From assembly GCA_016713275.1 (NCBI GenBank), contig JADJPL010000014.1:1-64000 (forward strand): a stretch of 64,000 bases of DNA, in the 5' to 3' direction. The notes under the pieces are model-generated. The model worked only from the letters and a program-made list of their open reading frames with translations, was not told the origin of the DNA and searched no databases. Each line of letters opens with the position of its first letter. The stretch's first letter is position 1. Below are positions 1-8,373 of this stretch, piece by piece. A program made the translations under genes and the position numbers. Origin of the DNA: Haliscomenobacter sp. (GTDB taxonomy: Bacteria > Bacteroidota > Bacteroidia > Chitinophagales > Saprospiraceae).

Positions 1-1017
1 GCCTATTACGTTTAGGTCTTTGTCTAAAATCATAACGGAAACCTGCTTTTTCCATTCCTTATTTTCAAATTCTTCTTCGCTAATTTTTTTCAACAGCAGC
101 CGGATGTGTTTGTCTCGAAAGGAATCGTAAAAAATCAGATCATAAGAGTTGCTTAGTAAGGCAAACTTTGTTCTTCCTAAAAAGGAAGTTTCTACTTTCT
201 CGGGGCCCTTAATAAACAGGTTTGGTTCGTGAATCGAATAGCGATGGATACTATCCATGGCATCGCCATCGCCATTCAGGTTGTATCGGTAGATGTTGCT
301 CGAAATAGGGAAGGTAACGGAAAGGACGCCCGTTTTGGGATTAAAACAAAAACCGCTCTCTGCAAAATTAGGGCCGTAAATCTCCTTGGAATACTGCGTG
401 GGTAAGGGGCAGAGGTATTTTTTTTCTGAAGTTTGCAGGTCGAGTTCTATTAAAGTAGGCCAGTATGAAAAGCTGTTAGGTTTGAACGGGTCTAAATCTG
501 GCGCCCCATCGAGATACATCTTATTGTTGGAGATAAAAGGAATCGTTGATTCATTAAATAAAGGCATAGAAGATGGGGTGAGACGGTCAAAGGCATAGAT
601 CGTATTCCTGTTTCCCATGGAGTCGAGTAGAAAAATCCGATAGCCGTCCGCCACAAAAATTGAGTCGGGGCTGCGAACAAATATCCCTCCCGTGCAATCA
701 CCTATTCCATTAGGCCCATCTTTATACAATGAAATCTTCTTAATCAATTTCGCTGAATTTAAGTCATAGGTGTATATCTGGTAGGTTTCTTTATTGAAAA
801 ATACAAAGTAGTCGTTCGTAGGAGTAGAAACGATCTGGGGGCATGATATGGTTCGCAAACTGGTATGTTCGTCAGCTTTGATTTTTTCAATCTTATCCGC
901 AGCCAGGACATAATCATAGCGATAACCTGGTGCATTTTTTCCTTCTTTCTCTTTATTGCAAGAAAAAAATACGTTGATGCCGGCAAGACAGATTACCAGA
1001 AAAAGCGGCTTGTTCAT
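1..1017 (-). CDS. DUF4221-type beta-propeller lipoprotein, 3' end beyond window
   Basis: The reading frame is open from the ATG at 1017 to the window edge (339 codons), so the C-terminus is missing. The N-terminus is a lipoprotein signal, MNKPLFLVICLAGINVFFSC, with Cys20 as the predicted lipidated residue. The body has the repeated short beta-strand pattern of six-bladed propellers, including a GPNGIGD turn near residue 100. A late segment ending ILDKDLNVIG matches equivalent segments in the genes at 1575-2704 and 16220-17438, so the three are paralogues. The likely location is an outer-membrane or periplasmic surface. The molecular role of DUF4221 proteins is unknown to me. Family assignment is from recall of sequence character, not a search. 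Confidence 0.8.
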   Translation of the reverse strand, partial: MNKPLFLVICLAGINVFFSCNKEKEGKNAPGYRYDYVLAADKIEKIKADEHTSLRTISCPQIVSTPTNDYFVFFNKETYQIYTYDLNSAKLIKKISLYKDGPNGIGDCTGGIFVRSPDSIFVADGYRIFLLDSMGNRNTIYAFDRLTPSSMPLFNESTIPFISNNKMYLDGAPDLDPFKPNSFSYWPTLIELDLQTSEKKYLCPLPTQYSKEIYGPNFAESGFCFNPKTGVLSVTFPISSNIYRYNLNGDGDAMDSIHRYSIHEPNLFIKGPEKVETSFLGRTKFALLSNSYDLIFYDSFRDKHIRLLLKKISEEEFENKEWKKQVSVMILDKDLNVIG

Positions 1018-1157
1018 AGTTGAATGATTTTAAACGGATGGTGGAGCAGTTTGGGAATTTCAGGTATACGCGAATATACCTAATGGTCTAGTCATTTCAG
1101 AAATTTTCTTACAAATTCTAGAAGTTCCTGGCCATGCAGGTCGCATGCTACGACATT

Positions 1158-1497
1158 CGGAGGAAACCCTTTAAAAGAAGTAATTGTTTACATGGTAAGC
1201 ATCACCAAAATACCGGCAAGGCAATGGGCGGAAATGGTCAAAGCCCTGCCTGCCGCCATAAAAGAAGAGGTTATGAGTACGTATGACATGATCCTTCAGG
1301 AAGGAATCCAAAAAGGAATCGAGCAAGGGATCCAGGAAGGGCTCCAGCAAGGAAAAGAAAAAAACGTGACCGAAGTAGTTCTGCGGGGATACCAAAACGG
1401 GGTTTCCTTTGAAATCCTCTGCCTGCTCACAGGCTTGAGCGAAGAGGAGGTGAAGGCGATTATTGCACAGCATGGGGTCGAGAAGGACAAAGGGTAG
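1158..1497 (+). pseudogene. Rpn-family nuclease/transposase remnant, copy 1 (3' part only)
   Basis: This is the C-terminal part of an Rpn (YhgA-like, PD-(D/E)XK) recombination-promoting nuclease. It is nearly identical to the end of the gene at 14971-15552 and to the fragment at 43351-43750. It contains the segment LLKEVIVYMV, then a short GIQKGIEQG repeat tract and the SFEILCLLTGLSEEE tail. Shared sequence starts at CGGAGGAAACC (1158) and ends just after the stop. The nuclease core is absent, so it is not expected to be catalytic. An internal ATG at 1192 could give a 101-residue peptide, but I see no reason to think it is expressed. Confidence 0.75.
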
Positions 1498-1574
1498 GGC
1501 GCATAGTAGCCCGTTGCGCTTGGAATTGAACCACTAACCACCAGCCCCTCTTGGGCCGCCCTTTTTTACTGCAT

Positions 1575-2704
1575 TTATTCTTTCTTGAATTTCCCATCGA
1601 AAATATCAAACGTAAGCAGCGTCTCCTCGGGGTTTGTTTTCTCCTTGTCCAGTAGCCATAGGCCTTGACTATTGACGAGCACCGGAGAACTTAAGTCGTA
1701 TTTCGACGGTATTTCCCATTCGCCGAGTATGTTTAAATCGCTATCGCATACAACGATCGTATAGGAAATAATAGGATCGCTTTTGGGATTATTTGGATCT
1801 GCTTTTTTAATTAGGGCTAACCTGTAAACCCGGTTATGCTCAAAATCGGGAAGCATATCTAAATAGTAGGACAGTAATGAATAAAATTGATTTTCTTTTT
1901 GATAGTCGTAATTCTCCGTGTACTTTTCTTTAAAAGGCTTTATCGGTTTCGGTATTGCCGCAGACGACAGGTCAACTGTTTTTACCAGTTTGAAATCTTT
2001 ATTGAAGATGTAGATGTTTGGATCAAGTGGAAAGAAATAAAATATCGGTCTTCTTGAGGAGAAAAATAACCGCTGGGTAGATAAATCCAAGGAATTAATC
2101 CATAAAATTTTTCATGATAAGTGGAAGGATATTCAATAACTGGTTCGAACGTGTTTTCTAAGAGATCCGCTTTTAAATAGGCAAAGTGAGGTTCCCGTTT
2201 AGAAAAATTGGCCATGGCAGGAAACAGAGCGAGCCGGTCGTTTTTTATTGGTCTTGAATATTTGGTTGAAATTAATTTTTGCCCATCATCTTCAGATGTT
2301 GCAAATACAGCATTTGATACCCCTCCTTTTAATTGAAATATTTTTTGCAAAAGATTGTGAGCATATAAGAAGGTATTATCGTCAAAGGTAACGATTGCGT
2401 CAAACTCAGATTTGCTGCTAATTCCTCCAGGCCCTTCTTTTGGAATGTCAAAGGTTTGAAATATTTTATTGTTTTTTAAGTCAATGCGATACACCTTTCC
2501 GGCTCCGTGTAATTGAAAAGAAGGGTCGTTATAATCCGTGCTAATTTGAGCGGTTCTTGTTACAGAAATAAGAGAGTCCGCGCTAAGAACAACGGAACCT
2601 GTTGGAATACAATCGACCCGAGGGGCGTTTGGATTATTTTCTCTCTGAAAATTACAGGAAAAACTCAAAGCCACTAAAATAATAGGGGTTAGAGCAGTTT
2701 GCAT
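1575..2704 (-). CDS. DUF4221-type beta-propeller lipoprotein (frameshifted)
   Basis: A lipoprotein signal (MQTALTPIILVALSFSC) supports the start at 2704; a longer in-frame ATG lies at 2746. The N-terminal half has the EGPGG turn typical of these propellers. The frame is broken near 2030-2045. Adding one T to the coding-strand TTTCC there (plus-strand GGAAAG) restores ISFPLDPNIYIFN and joins both halves into about 376 residues. The C-terminal half (YRLALIKK...VVCDSDLNILGEW) is paralogous to the genes at 1-1017 and 16220-17438. It lies downstream of a Cys-rich peptide gene, the same order as at 16.2-18.0 kb. The break could be an assembly error or a true pseudogene. Confidence 0.75.
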
Positions 2705-2940
2705 ATTAATGGTGAATAGTTTATAGGTTATGGATTTTAATCCCAATATATGATATTAAGCTGAGCTTGTCTCACTTCGCGTCCCCGGTTTTTGTGCCTG
2801 CTCAGCACCTCTCCTTGCCTCCTAGCGTAAAACCCCGCAATGGGCAGTATAGAATTACTACGAGGAGCCAGTGTGGGCAGAATAGCCATTTAAAACCCAA
2901 GATGATCCCCTCGAAGTAGGTCTAATGAACCTTAAGGGCT

Positions 2941-3165
2941 CTAAATTTCTCGATTTCCATCACATCTGGGCCTGCTTGGCGCATATGTGTTTACACAAGA
3001 GTCGCCATTTCCCTCAGGTACGCATGGGCAGCATCTTCCAGGATTTTCGCTTGAGCTTACCGTGCATCCAGGGCATGTAGCAGGAACAATACCCCTTACG
3101 CTTGAAATTCCTCCTACAAAAAGAGCGCTTATAAATAAGCTCAAAACAAAGATTTTCTTTTTCAT
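2941..3165 (-). CDS. small Cys-rich secreted peptide A
   Basis: A 74-residue product with an N-terminal signal (MKKKIFVLSLFISALFVGG) followed by a short mature part holding seven or eight Cys in CPGC, CCPC and single positions. The pattern resembles the small NVEALA-type peptides of Bacteroidota in size and context, but I cannot assign that family. The ATG at 3165 is chosen because the signal starts there; the frame stays open upstream through a shared leader element. It heads a minus-strand unit followed by a beta-propeller lipoprotein. Function is unknown. Secretion and disulfide bonding or Cys modification are inferences. Confidence 0.65.
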   Translation of the reverse strand: MKKKIFVLSLFISALFVGGISSVRGIVPATCPGCTVSSSENPGRCCPCVPEGNGDSCVNTYAPSRPRCDGNREI

Positions 3166-3182
3166 AAAAACTGGATTTAGAA

Positions 3183-3217
3183 AATTATCCCTACTCTCTT
3201 CCGGCTTTTCGGGATCC
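3183..3217 (-). promoter_or_regulatory. shared leader element, copy 1
   Basis: About 35 bp, read on the minus strand as GGATCCCGAAAAGCCGGAAG followed by AGAGTAGGGATAATT, ending 17 bases before the ATG of peptide A. Near-identical copies stand before the genes starting at 14533 and 18001. Its constant position just 5' of operon-like units suggests a promoter, operator or 5' UTR element, but no standard Bacteroidota -33/-7 pair is evident in it. Confidence 0.55.
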
Positions 3218-3309
3218 GTCTTTTGCTTGGCTAAGCTATGAAGCAAAATTATAACGAATTTTTTTTTCATTTCGGCTCATTTCCTTCTCTTGAACGCTTG
3301 CCCGGCCTT

Positions 3310-3486
3310 TTACGGCTCCTCTTCATACCCCAGCTTTTTCAAAATCTCTTTTACCTTAATAGGGGGAATCAAGCCTCTCGGTACGGTTAATTCTTTCTTT
3401 TTCAACCACCGTTTCAGCGTGCTCATGCTAATCCCCAGGAATCGTGCCAATTCTGTTTTGGTTTTGGGAAATGGTTTTTTGCCCAT
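3310..3486 (-). CDS. small helix-turn-helix protein
   Basis: A 58-residue product starting MGKKPFPKTKTELARFLGIS. The stretch KTELARFLGISMSTLKRWLK is a clear helix-turn-helix: a helix with LARFLG, a turn at IS, and a recognition helix STLKRWLKK. A short basic C-terminal helix (IKVKEILKKLGYEEEP) follows. Proteins of this kind occur in Bacteroidota as stand-alone DNA-binding proteins. It lies alone between the peptide A unit and the efflux operon, with tolC ending 177 bases upstream. Whether it controls either neighbour is not shown by the sequence. Confidence 0.7.
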   Translation of the reverse strand: MGKKPFPKTKTELARFLGISMSTLKRWLKKKELTVPRGLIPPIKVKEILKKLGYEEEP

Positions 3487-3628
3487 TGGGTTTCTGTTTA
3501 GCTTGTTTAAGGGAATCGGTTATACCAGGGTTTGGGCATGCAACCTGGGTATTCTCCAGGCGTTTTGTGCAATAATCCTGTCACCCCTTCGGGGTTTTTG
3601 GACGTTGTGTGCAATACCTAATCTAAAT

Positions 3629-3668
3629 ACACTAACCACCAACCACCAATCACCAACCACCAATCACA
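3629..3668. repeat. heptamer array, unit about ACCAAYC
   Basis: Seven-base units of the form ACCAACC/ACCAATC repeat across the 3' end of the tolC gene. A second array of the same unit follows the pump gene at about 5292-5337. Confidence 0.7.
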
Positions 3669-5103
3669 ACTTCTCTCCCTTCTCATAATCGTACAGCGTC
3701 ATCTGCCGGAGGCGGTAATAGGCTTCCCAATAGCGGCGTAAGGCAGATAGGTAGGTCCTGGTAGCAGCGTCTTTTTCGGAGAGGGCGATGTTGAGGTCGG
3801 TGACGGTGAGCTTGCCGATTTGGTATTGCTCCAGGGCGAGCTGGTAGCGTTCCTCGGCGATGGCGGTGGTTTGACGGGCGAAGCGGATGCTTTCGCGCAG
3901 CAGCTCCAGGGTGTTCACCTGGTTGACGATCTCGGTGCGGAGGTTGATCTCTTCCTGCTCGATGTTGTAGGCGGTCACTTTTTCGTTGGCGGCGGCAATG
4001 CCTTGCCGGGCTTTGCTACGGCCCCAGTCGAGCACCGGCACAGTGATGCCTACGCTGAGGCGCTCCTGGTCGGTGAGGGGGTTGAAGATGTCGCCCACGT
4101 TTTCGCCGGCGCCGTTGAAGCCCAGCGAGGCGCGCAGGGTCGCCTGGTTGCGCGAGAGGCGGGCTTCTTCTACATCCCGGGTCGACTCCAGGCGCTGGCG
4201 CTCAAAGGCGATGTACTCCGACCGGTTTTCGCGGGCTTGCTGCAGGGCCTGGCCGGGGTCGATGCGCAGGGCGGCTCCTTCCTCGGGTATTTGGGCGCCG
4301 ATGGATTGGTTGTCCTGAATACCCAGGAAGGCCTGGAAATTGAGGCGGGCGTTGCGCAAATCGGCATTGGCTTCCTGCAAGCTTTGGGTGGCGCGCAGCA
4401 CCTGCAGCTCGATTTGCAACAGCTTTTCCCGGGTGGTGGTGCCCAGCTCGATGCGCCGCTCCTCGATGGCCTTGATCTGGCGGTTGTTCTCGAGGTTGAG
4501 GGTGGCGATGCGGACCTCCTCCTGCGCATCGAGGACGCTGAAAAACAGCAGGACGGTGCGCTGGGCGATGTCCTCCATCTGGAATTTATAAGTCTTTTGG
4601 GCCTCCTGCATCTTGAGGGGTTCGATCTTGCGGCTCCATTTATAGGGGTTGAAGGCAAACAACGGCTGGCGCCATTCGATGTTCACCGGCGTACCGTTAT
4701 AGGAGGAATATTTTTTGTCGAAATCATCGAAACGGGTGAAATCGGTGTTCACCGACACCGTGCCCCCCGTCAGCGGGATCACCTGAAACAAACTAAACCC
4801 CGCCTGGGCTATGTTCTGCGTGCGCGACAGGTAGCGCACGCTGCCGTCGTCCTGCCGCACCTCGAAAAAATCGCGGCTATACGTAGGCAGCCCCGCCTGG
4901 AAGCTGAGCTGGGGCTTGAGCCCCGCTAAAAAAGTTTGGTAGGCAAACGCACGGTTTTCCCGTACGTTCTCCGCCACCCGCGCCGCCACAGACTGCTCCT
5001 GCGCCAGGGCAATCGCCTCTTTGAGGGTCAACGAACGGGTTTGGGCGGAAATCTGGCTGAAAACGACCGCGCTCAGAAGGAGGAGAAGGAAGGATTTTGG
5101 CAT
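3664..5103 (-). CDS. TolC-family outer-membrane efflux channel
   Basis: A 479-residue outer-membrane factor with a signal peptide (MPKSFLLLLLSAVVFSQISAQ). Two long helical repeats follow, rich in LxxAxxxAxxx heptads: SLTLKEAIALAQEQS opens the first and EITL-type coiled coils lie near residues 190-260 and 370-450. It would form the trimeric exit duct for the RND pump encoded just upstream (5333-8365) with the adaptor at 8374-9441. All three genes are on the minus strand in the order adaptor, pump, channel. A MITE-like element lies in the 229-base gap between pump and channel, so this gene may depend on read-through or on its own promoter. Length is normal for the family. Confidence 0.92.
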   Translation of the reverse strand: MPKSFLLLLLSAVVFSQISAQTRSLTLKEAIALAQEQSVAARVAENVRENRAFAYQTFLAGLKPQLSFQAGLPTYSRDFFEVRQDDGSVRYLSRTQNIAQAGFSLFQVIPLTGGTVSVNTDFTRFDDFDKKYSSYNGTPVNIEWRQPLFAFNPYKWSRKIEPLKMQEAQKTYKFQMEDIAQRTVLLFFSVLDAQEEVRIATLNLENNRQIKAIEERRIELGTTTREKLLQIELQVLRATQSLQEANADLRNARLNFQAFLGIQDNQSIGAQIPEEGAALRIDPGQALQQARENRSEYIAFERQRLESTRDVEEARLSRNQATLRASLGFNGAGENVGDIFNPLTDQERLSVGITVPVLDWGRSKARQGIAAANEKVTAYNIEQEEINLRTEIVNQVNTLELLRESIRFARQTTAIAEERYQLALEQYQIGKLTVTDLNIALSEKDAATRTYLSALRRYWEAYYRLRQMTLYDYEKGEKL

Positions 5104-5136
5104 TTTTCCGATTTTAGAAAAGGTTCAAAAGTTCAA

Positions 5137-5292
5137 GGGGCCTGTCTCAAAAGACCACTCTTTGCCTCCGGCATGAAACTTTATTTTCTTTTTTCAATTC
5201 TTTTAAAAAATTGCAAAGCAATTTTTTAAAAGAATTGAAAAAAGAAAATATTTTTTGGGCCAGGGGCAAGACCAGTCTTTTGAGACAGCCCC
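5137..5292. mobile_element. MITE-like palindromic element, copy 1
   Basis: A 156-bp element with imperfect terminal inverted repeats: left GGGGCCTGTCTCAAAAGACC, right end GTCTTTTGAGACAGCCCC. The centre is a long AT-rich palindrome (CAATTCTTTTAAAAAATTG and its complement around CAAAG). The sub-terminal arms differ: GCCTCCGGCATGAAA on one side, GGGCCAGGGGCAAG on the other. A second copy in the opposite orientation lies at 22320-22471. It has no coding capacity. A clear target-site duplication was not seen. The perfect hairpin could also act as a terminator between pump and channel genes. Confidence 0.8.
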
Positions 5293-5332
5293 ACTAACCA
5301 CCAACCACCAACCACTAATCACTAATCACTAA

Positions 5333-8300
5333 TCACCTCCTCGCCGTCGCCCAATACGCCAGGGGAATAAACCACAGCGCATTAAACGTTCCGAGGGTGA
5401 GGCCCCCGGCGATGACCAGCACGAGGGTGCGTTGGAGTTCCGACCCCAGGCCCGGCATGAAGAGCACGGGCAGCAGGCCGAGCACGGTGGTGATGGAGGT
5501 CATCAGTACGGGTTTGAGGCAGATCTCGCCAGCATCGTGGATGGCGCGTTCCAGCGCTTCTTTTATTCCCATGCCCTGGAGGGCATACGCTTTTCGCAAG
5601 CGGTTGATGGTATGCACTTTGAGGATGGGATCGTCGGTGATAATGCCCAGCACGACGACCAGGCCGATGGCGGCCATGACGTCGACCGGGGCGTTGAAGA
5701 GGCGGAGCAGCAAAAAGGATCCGAACAGGCCCAGCGGCAGGGTGGACATAACGAGCAGCGGGTGGAGCAGGTTTTCAAATTCGATGGCGAGCACGAAATA
5801 CAGCAGGCCGATCGAGATAAGGAAGATGAACAGCAGGCGCCGGGTGTTCGACTGGTTGTCGAAATACCTGCCTGCGTATTCCACCGTGAACCCGTTTTCG
5901 CGGGCCAGCGCGTCGATTTGGCGCTGCAAGCCGGGGATATCCCTGCGGGGCGTTTCGAACAGGTGCACGGCTTTGTACTCCCCGGTTTTGCCCGAGGTGA
6001 TGAACTTGAACTGGCTGGCGTACTGCACGTCGAGAAACAGCTTCAGCGGGTAAGCCTGCCCGCTCAGGCTTTGCACGGGTTGCTCGAGGCGTTCGTAAAA
6101 CGGGGCGCGGTCTTCTTCAAAACGCAGGGTTTTAATATCGCCAAAGCGCTTGATTTCGGAGATCGGCGTTTGGCCGAAGAGCCGGTTGAGGGCTTCCTCC
6201 ACGGCGGCTTGGGGCACGCGGTATTCCGCCAGGAGCTCGGGTTTGGGAATCAGGTCGATAGAGGGTTCTTCCTGCAGCCCGGCGTCTTTTTGCCATTGGG
6301 CAGAAGGTAGTTTTTCGAGCATTTTCCCAAGGCGGCTGGCGCTTTCGGCGCTAAACGCGGCGCCTTCGGCCTGGAAGCGGGCTTCGAGATAAGGCGCCGA
6401 GCTGGAAAACAACTGGGTGAAGGCGTTGGGCGCATCGCCGATCCCGGCGATGGCGGCGGGGTAGCGCCGGGCAAGCCAGCGGGCGGCGCGGGCGTCGGCC
6501 CGGGCTTTGTCTTCAGGGGTTTTGTAGGCGGCGTACACCAGCGCTTTGGCGATGGCGGGGTCCTCTTGCTGCAACAGAAACTGGGAAATGCCCACTTCCG
6601 CTTCCCGGATTTGGGCGCCCTCCGAGGCCAGGAAGGCGTCGAGTTCTTTGATGCGGCGCAGGTTTTCTGCCGCGTCGATAGGGGCGTTCCAGTTGATGGC
6701 GAGCTGGGTCTCCGTTTTTTTGATTTGCGGCAAGGCGGTGGTGGGGGCATATACGGCCAGCCATATCCCTGCGCCGCCCAGGCAAACCGCGGCAAGGGAG
6801 GCAATAAGCTTATGCCGGAACACCCAGCCCACCAGCGCGTGGTAGCCTGCGAGCACCCAGCGGAAAAAGCGGGTGTCTTCCCGGAGTTTCGATACCTCTT
6901 TGCGCAGCAGCAGCCGGTACAGCGATGGGGCCAGAATGAAGGCCACCAGCAGCGATACTCCCAGAGAAATGGTTAGGGCAACGGCCTGATCGCTGATGAG
7001 GGCCCCTGCGAGCCCGCTGAGCAACACGAGGGGGGCGTAAACTGCCACGGTGGTAAGCACCTGGCCCAGAATGGGAGCAGTCACCTCCCCGGTCCCTGTG
7101 GCGGCGCTGTCGAGCATCGAAAGCCCGGTGCGCCGCTTGCGCGTGATGTTGTCGATCACAATGATGGCGTTGTCGATGAGCATACCGAGGCCCAGAGCCA
7201 AGCCGGAGAGGGAGATGATATTGACCGATACGCCCAGGGCATAAAACAATACGAAGGTGAGCACCAGGGAAATAGGGATGCTCAGGCCCATGAGCAGGGG
7301 CGAGGCGTAGTTGCCCAAAAAGAAAAACAGGGCGAGCACCGCCAGGGCGCCGCCCAGCCAGAGCGACTGGCTGAGGTTGTTGATGCTCAGCTTGAGCAGG
7401 TAGTTTTGGTCCTGGGTAAAGGCAAAATCGGCGTAGGGGTAGTCGCGCCGGAACTCGGCGGCGAGGGCTTCGATGGCCGGGGCCAGCTTGGTCATCCGGG
7501 CGTTGGGTTGCTTTTGGATGGTGAGCGCAAGGGCTTCCCGCCCGTTGTAGAGGTGATACCCTGTGGGCGTTTGCGGGCTGACGGCCACGGTGGCCAACCG
7601 GCCGAGCGGTACCGGCGTTCCGCCGGGCAGGGCGATGGGGATGCCGGCCACGTCTTGCGGGCTTTGGAGGGTGTTGCCCACGCGCACGAAGTAGCGGTAT
7701 TGGCCGTCGCGCACCGAGAGGTTGCCGAGTTCGGCGTTGGCGCCGCGTATGGCCGCTTCCAGCACGCGGCGGTCGAGCCGCAGGGCTTGCAGGACGTCGT
7801 CTTTGGGACGTATTTCAAAGAAATCGCCTCTGGCGCCGTTGAGGTCCACCACCGATACGCCGGGGAGTTGCTCCAGCCTGCGCTTGATGGTTTTTTCGGC
7901 GAGCTCCGACACCTGGGAGTAGGCGCCGGGGTCGCGGGGGGTCACCTGAAGGCGGATGATGGGGATATCAGAGGTATTGATGCGCTGCACCTGGGGGCGG
8001 GGCATTTCCCGGGGCAGCATGCCGCCGAGGCGGTCGAGCTTTTCGTTGACCTCGATGAAGGCGAGATCCATGCGGGTATTGTACTCAAACTCGAGCTGGA
8101 GCACGGCCGCGTGGTTGGCGGTTTTGCTGGTGATGTTGCGCAGGCCGTTGGTCGTGAGCAGGTTTTCGCGAATGGGCGTCACGGCGTTTTGCTCCAGCGC
8201 GGCGGCAGGGGTATTGGGGTAGCTGACGCGTACCAGGATGCGGGGCACGTCGATGGGCGGAAGCAGGGAGATGGGGAGCTGGCGCAGGGCGGCCAAGCCA

Positions 8301-8365
8301 AAGAGGAGCACGGCGCCGAAACTCATCAGCACGGCAATGGGGCGTTGGAGCAGGTAACGGATCAT
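5333..8365 (-). CDS. RND efflux pump, inner-membrane permease
   Basis: A 1010-residue proton-driven antiporter of the HAE/AcrB superfamily. The ATG at 8365 is chosen because the protein then opens with the usual MIRYLLQRPIAVLM first helix; in-frame sequence upstream overlaps the adaptor gene. TM4 carries the conserved acidic pair in GMLIDNAIIVIDN. Two large periplasmic loops and the second half with IDAL-type repeats are present, and the C-terminus ends in the usual TM10-12 block (MTSITTVLGLLPVLF). Late TM10 reads IGLVVVLGIITDDPILKVH, an unusual DDP. It starts 8 bases after the adaptor stop, so the two are co-transcribed. The substrate cannot be told from sequence. Confidence 0.93.
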   Translation of the reverse strand: MIRYLLQRPIAVLMSFGAVLLFGLAALRQLPISLLPPIDVPRILVRVSYPNTPAAALEQNAVTPIRENLLTTNGLRNITSKTANHAAVLQLEFEYNTRMDLAFIEVNEKLDRLGGMLPREMPRPQVQRINTSDIPIIRLQVTPRDPGAYSQVSELAEKTIKRRLEQLPGVSVVDLNGARGDFFEIRPKDDVLQALRLDRRVLEAAIRGANAELGNLSVRDGQYRYFVRVGNTLQSPQDVAGIPIALPGGTPVPLGRLATVAVSPQTPTGYHLYNGREALALTIQKQPNARMTKLAPAIEALAAEFRRDYPYADFAFTQDQNYLLKLSINNLSQSLWLGGALAVLALFFFLGNYASPLLMGLSIPISLVLTFVLFYALGVSVNIISLSGLALGLGMLIDNAIIVIDNITRKRRTGLSMLDSAATGTGEVTAPILGQVLTTVAVYAPLVLLSGLAGALISDQAVALTISLGVSLLVAFILAPSLYRLLLRKEVSKLREDTRFFRWVLAGYHALVGWVFRHKLIASLAAVCLGGAGIWLAVYAPTTALPQIKKTETQLAINWNAPIDAAENLRRIKELDAFLASEGAQIREAEVGISQFLLQQEDPAIAKALVYAAYKTPEDKARADARAARWLARRYPAAIAGIGDAPNAFTQLFSSSAPYLEARFQAEGAAFSAESASRLGKMLEKLPSAQWQKDAGLQEEPSIDLIPKPELLAEYRVPQAAVEEALNRLFGQTPISEIKRFGDIKTLRFEEDRAPFYERLEQPVQSLSGQAYPLKLFLDVQYASQFKFITSGKTGEYKAVHLFETPRRDIPGLQRQIDALARENGFTVEYAGRYFDNQSNTRRLLFIFLISIGLLYFVLAIEFENLLHPLLVMSTLPLGLFGSFLLLRLFNAPVDVMAAIGLVVVLGIITDDPILKVHTINRLRKAYALQGMGIKEALERAIHDAGEICLKPVLMTSITTVLGLLPVLFMPGLGSELQRTLVLVIAGGLTLGTFNALWFIPLAYWATARR

Positions 8366-8373
8366 GGGCGGGC

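Noticed and set aside
3820..4929. Long plus-strand frame opposite tolC (369 codons)
   Set aside because: It mirrors the intact TolC gene on the other strand; composition is that of an antisense shadow in GC-rich coding DNA.
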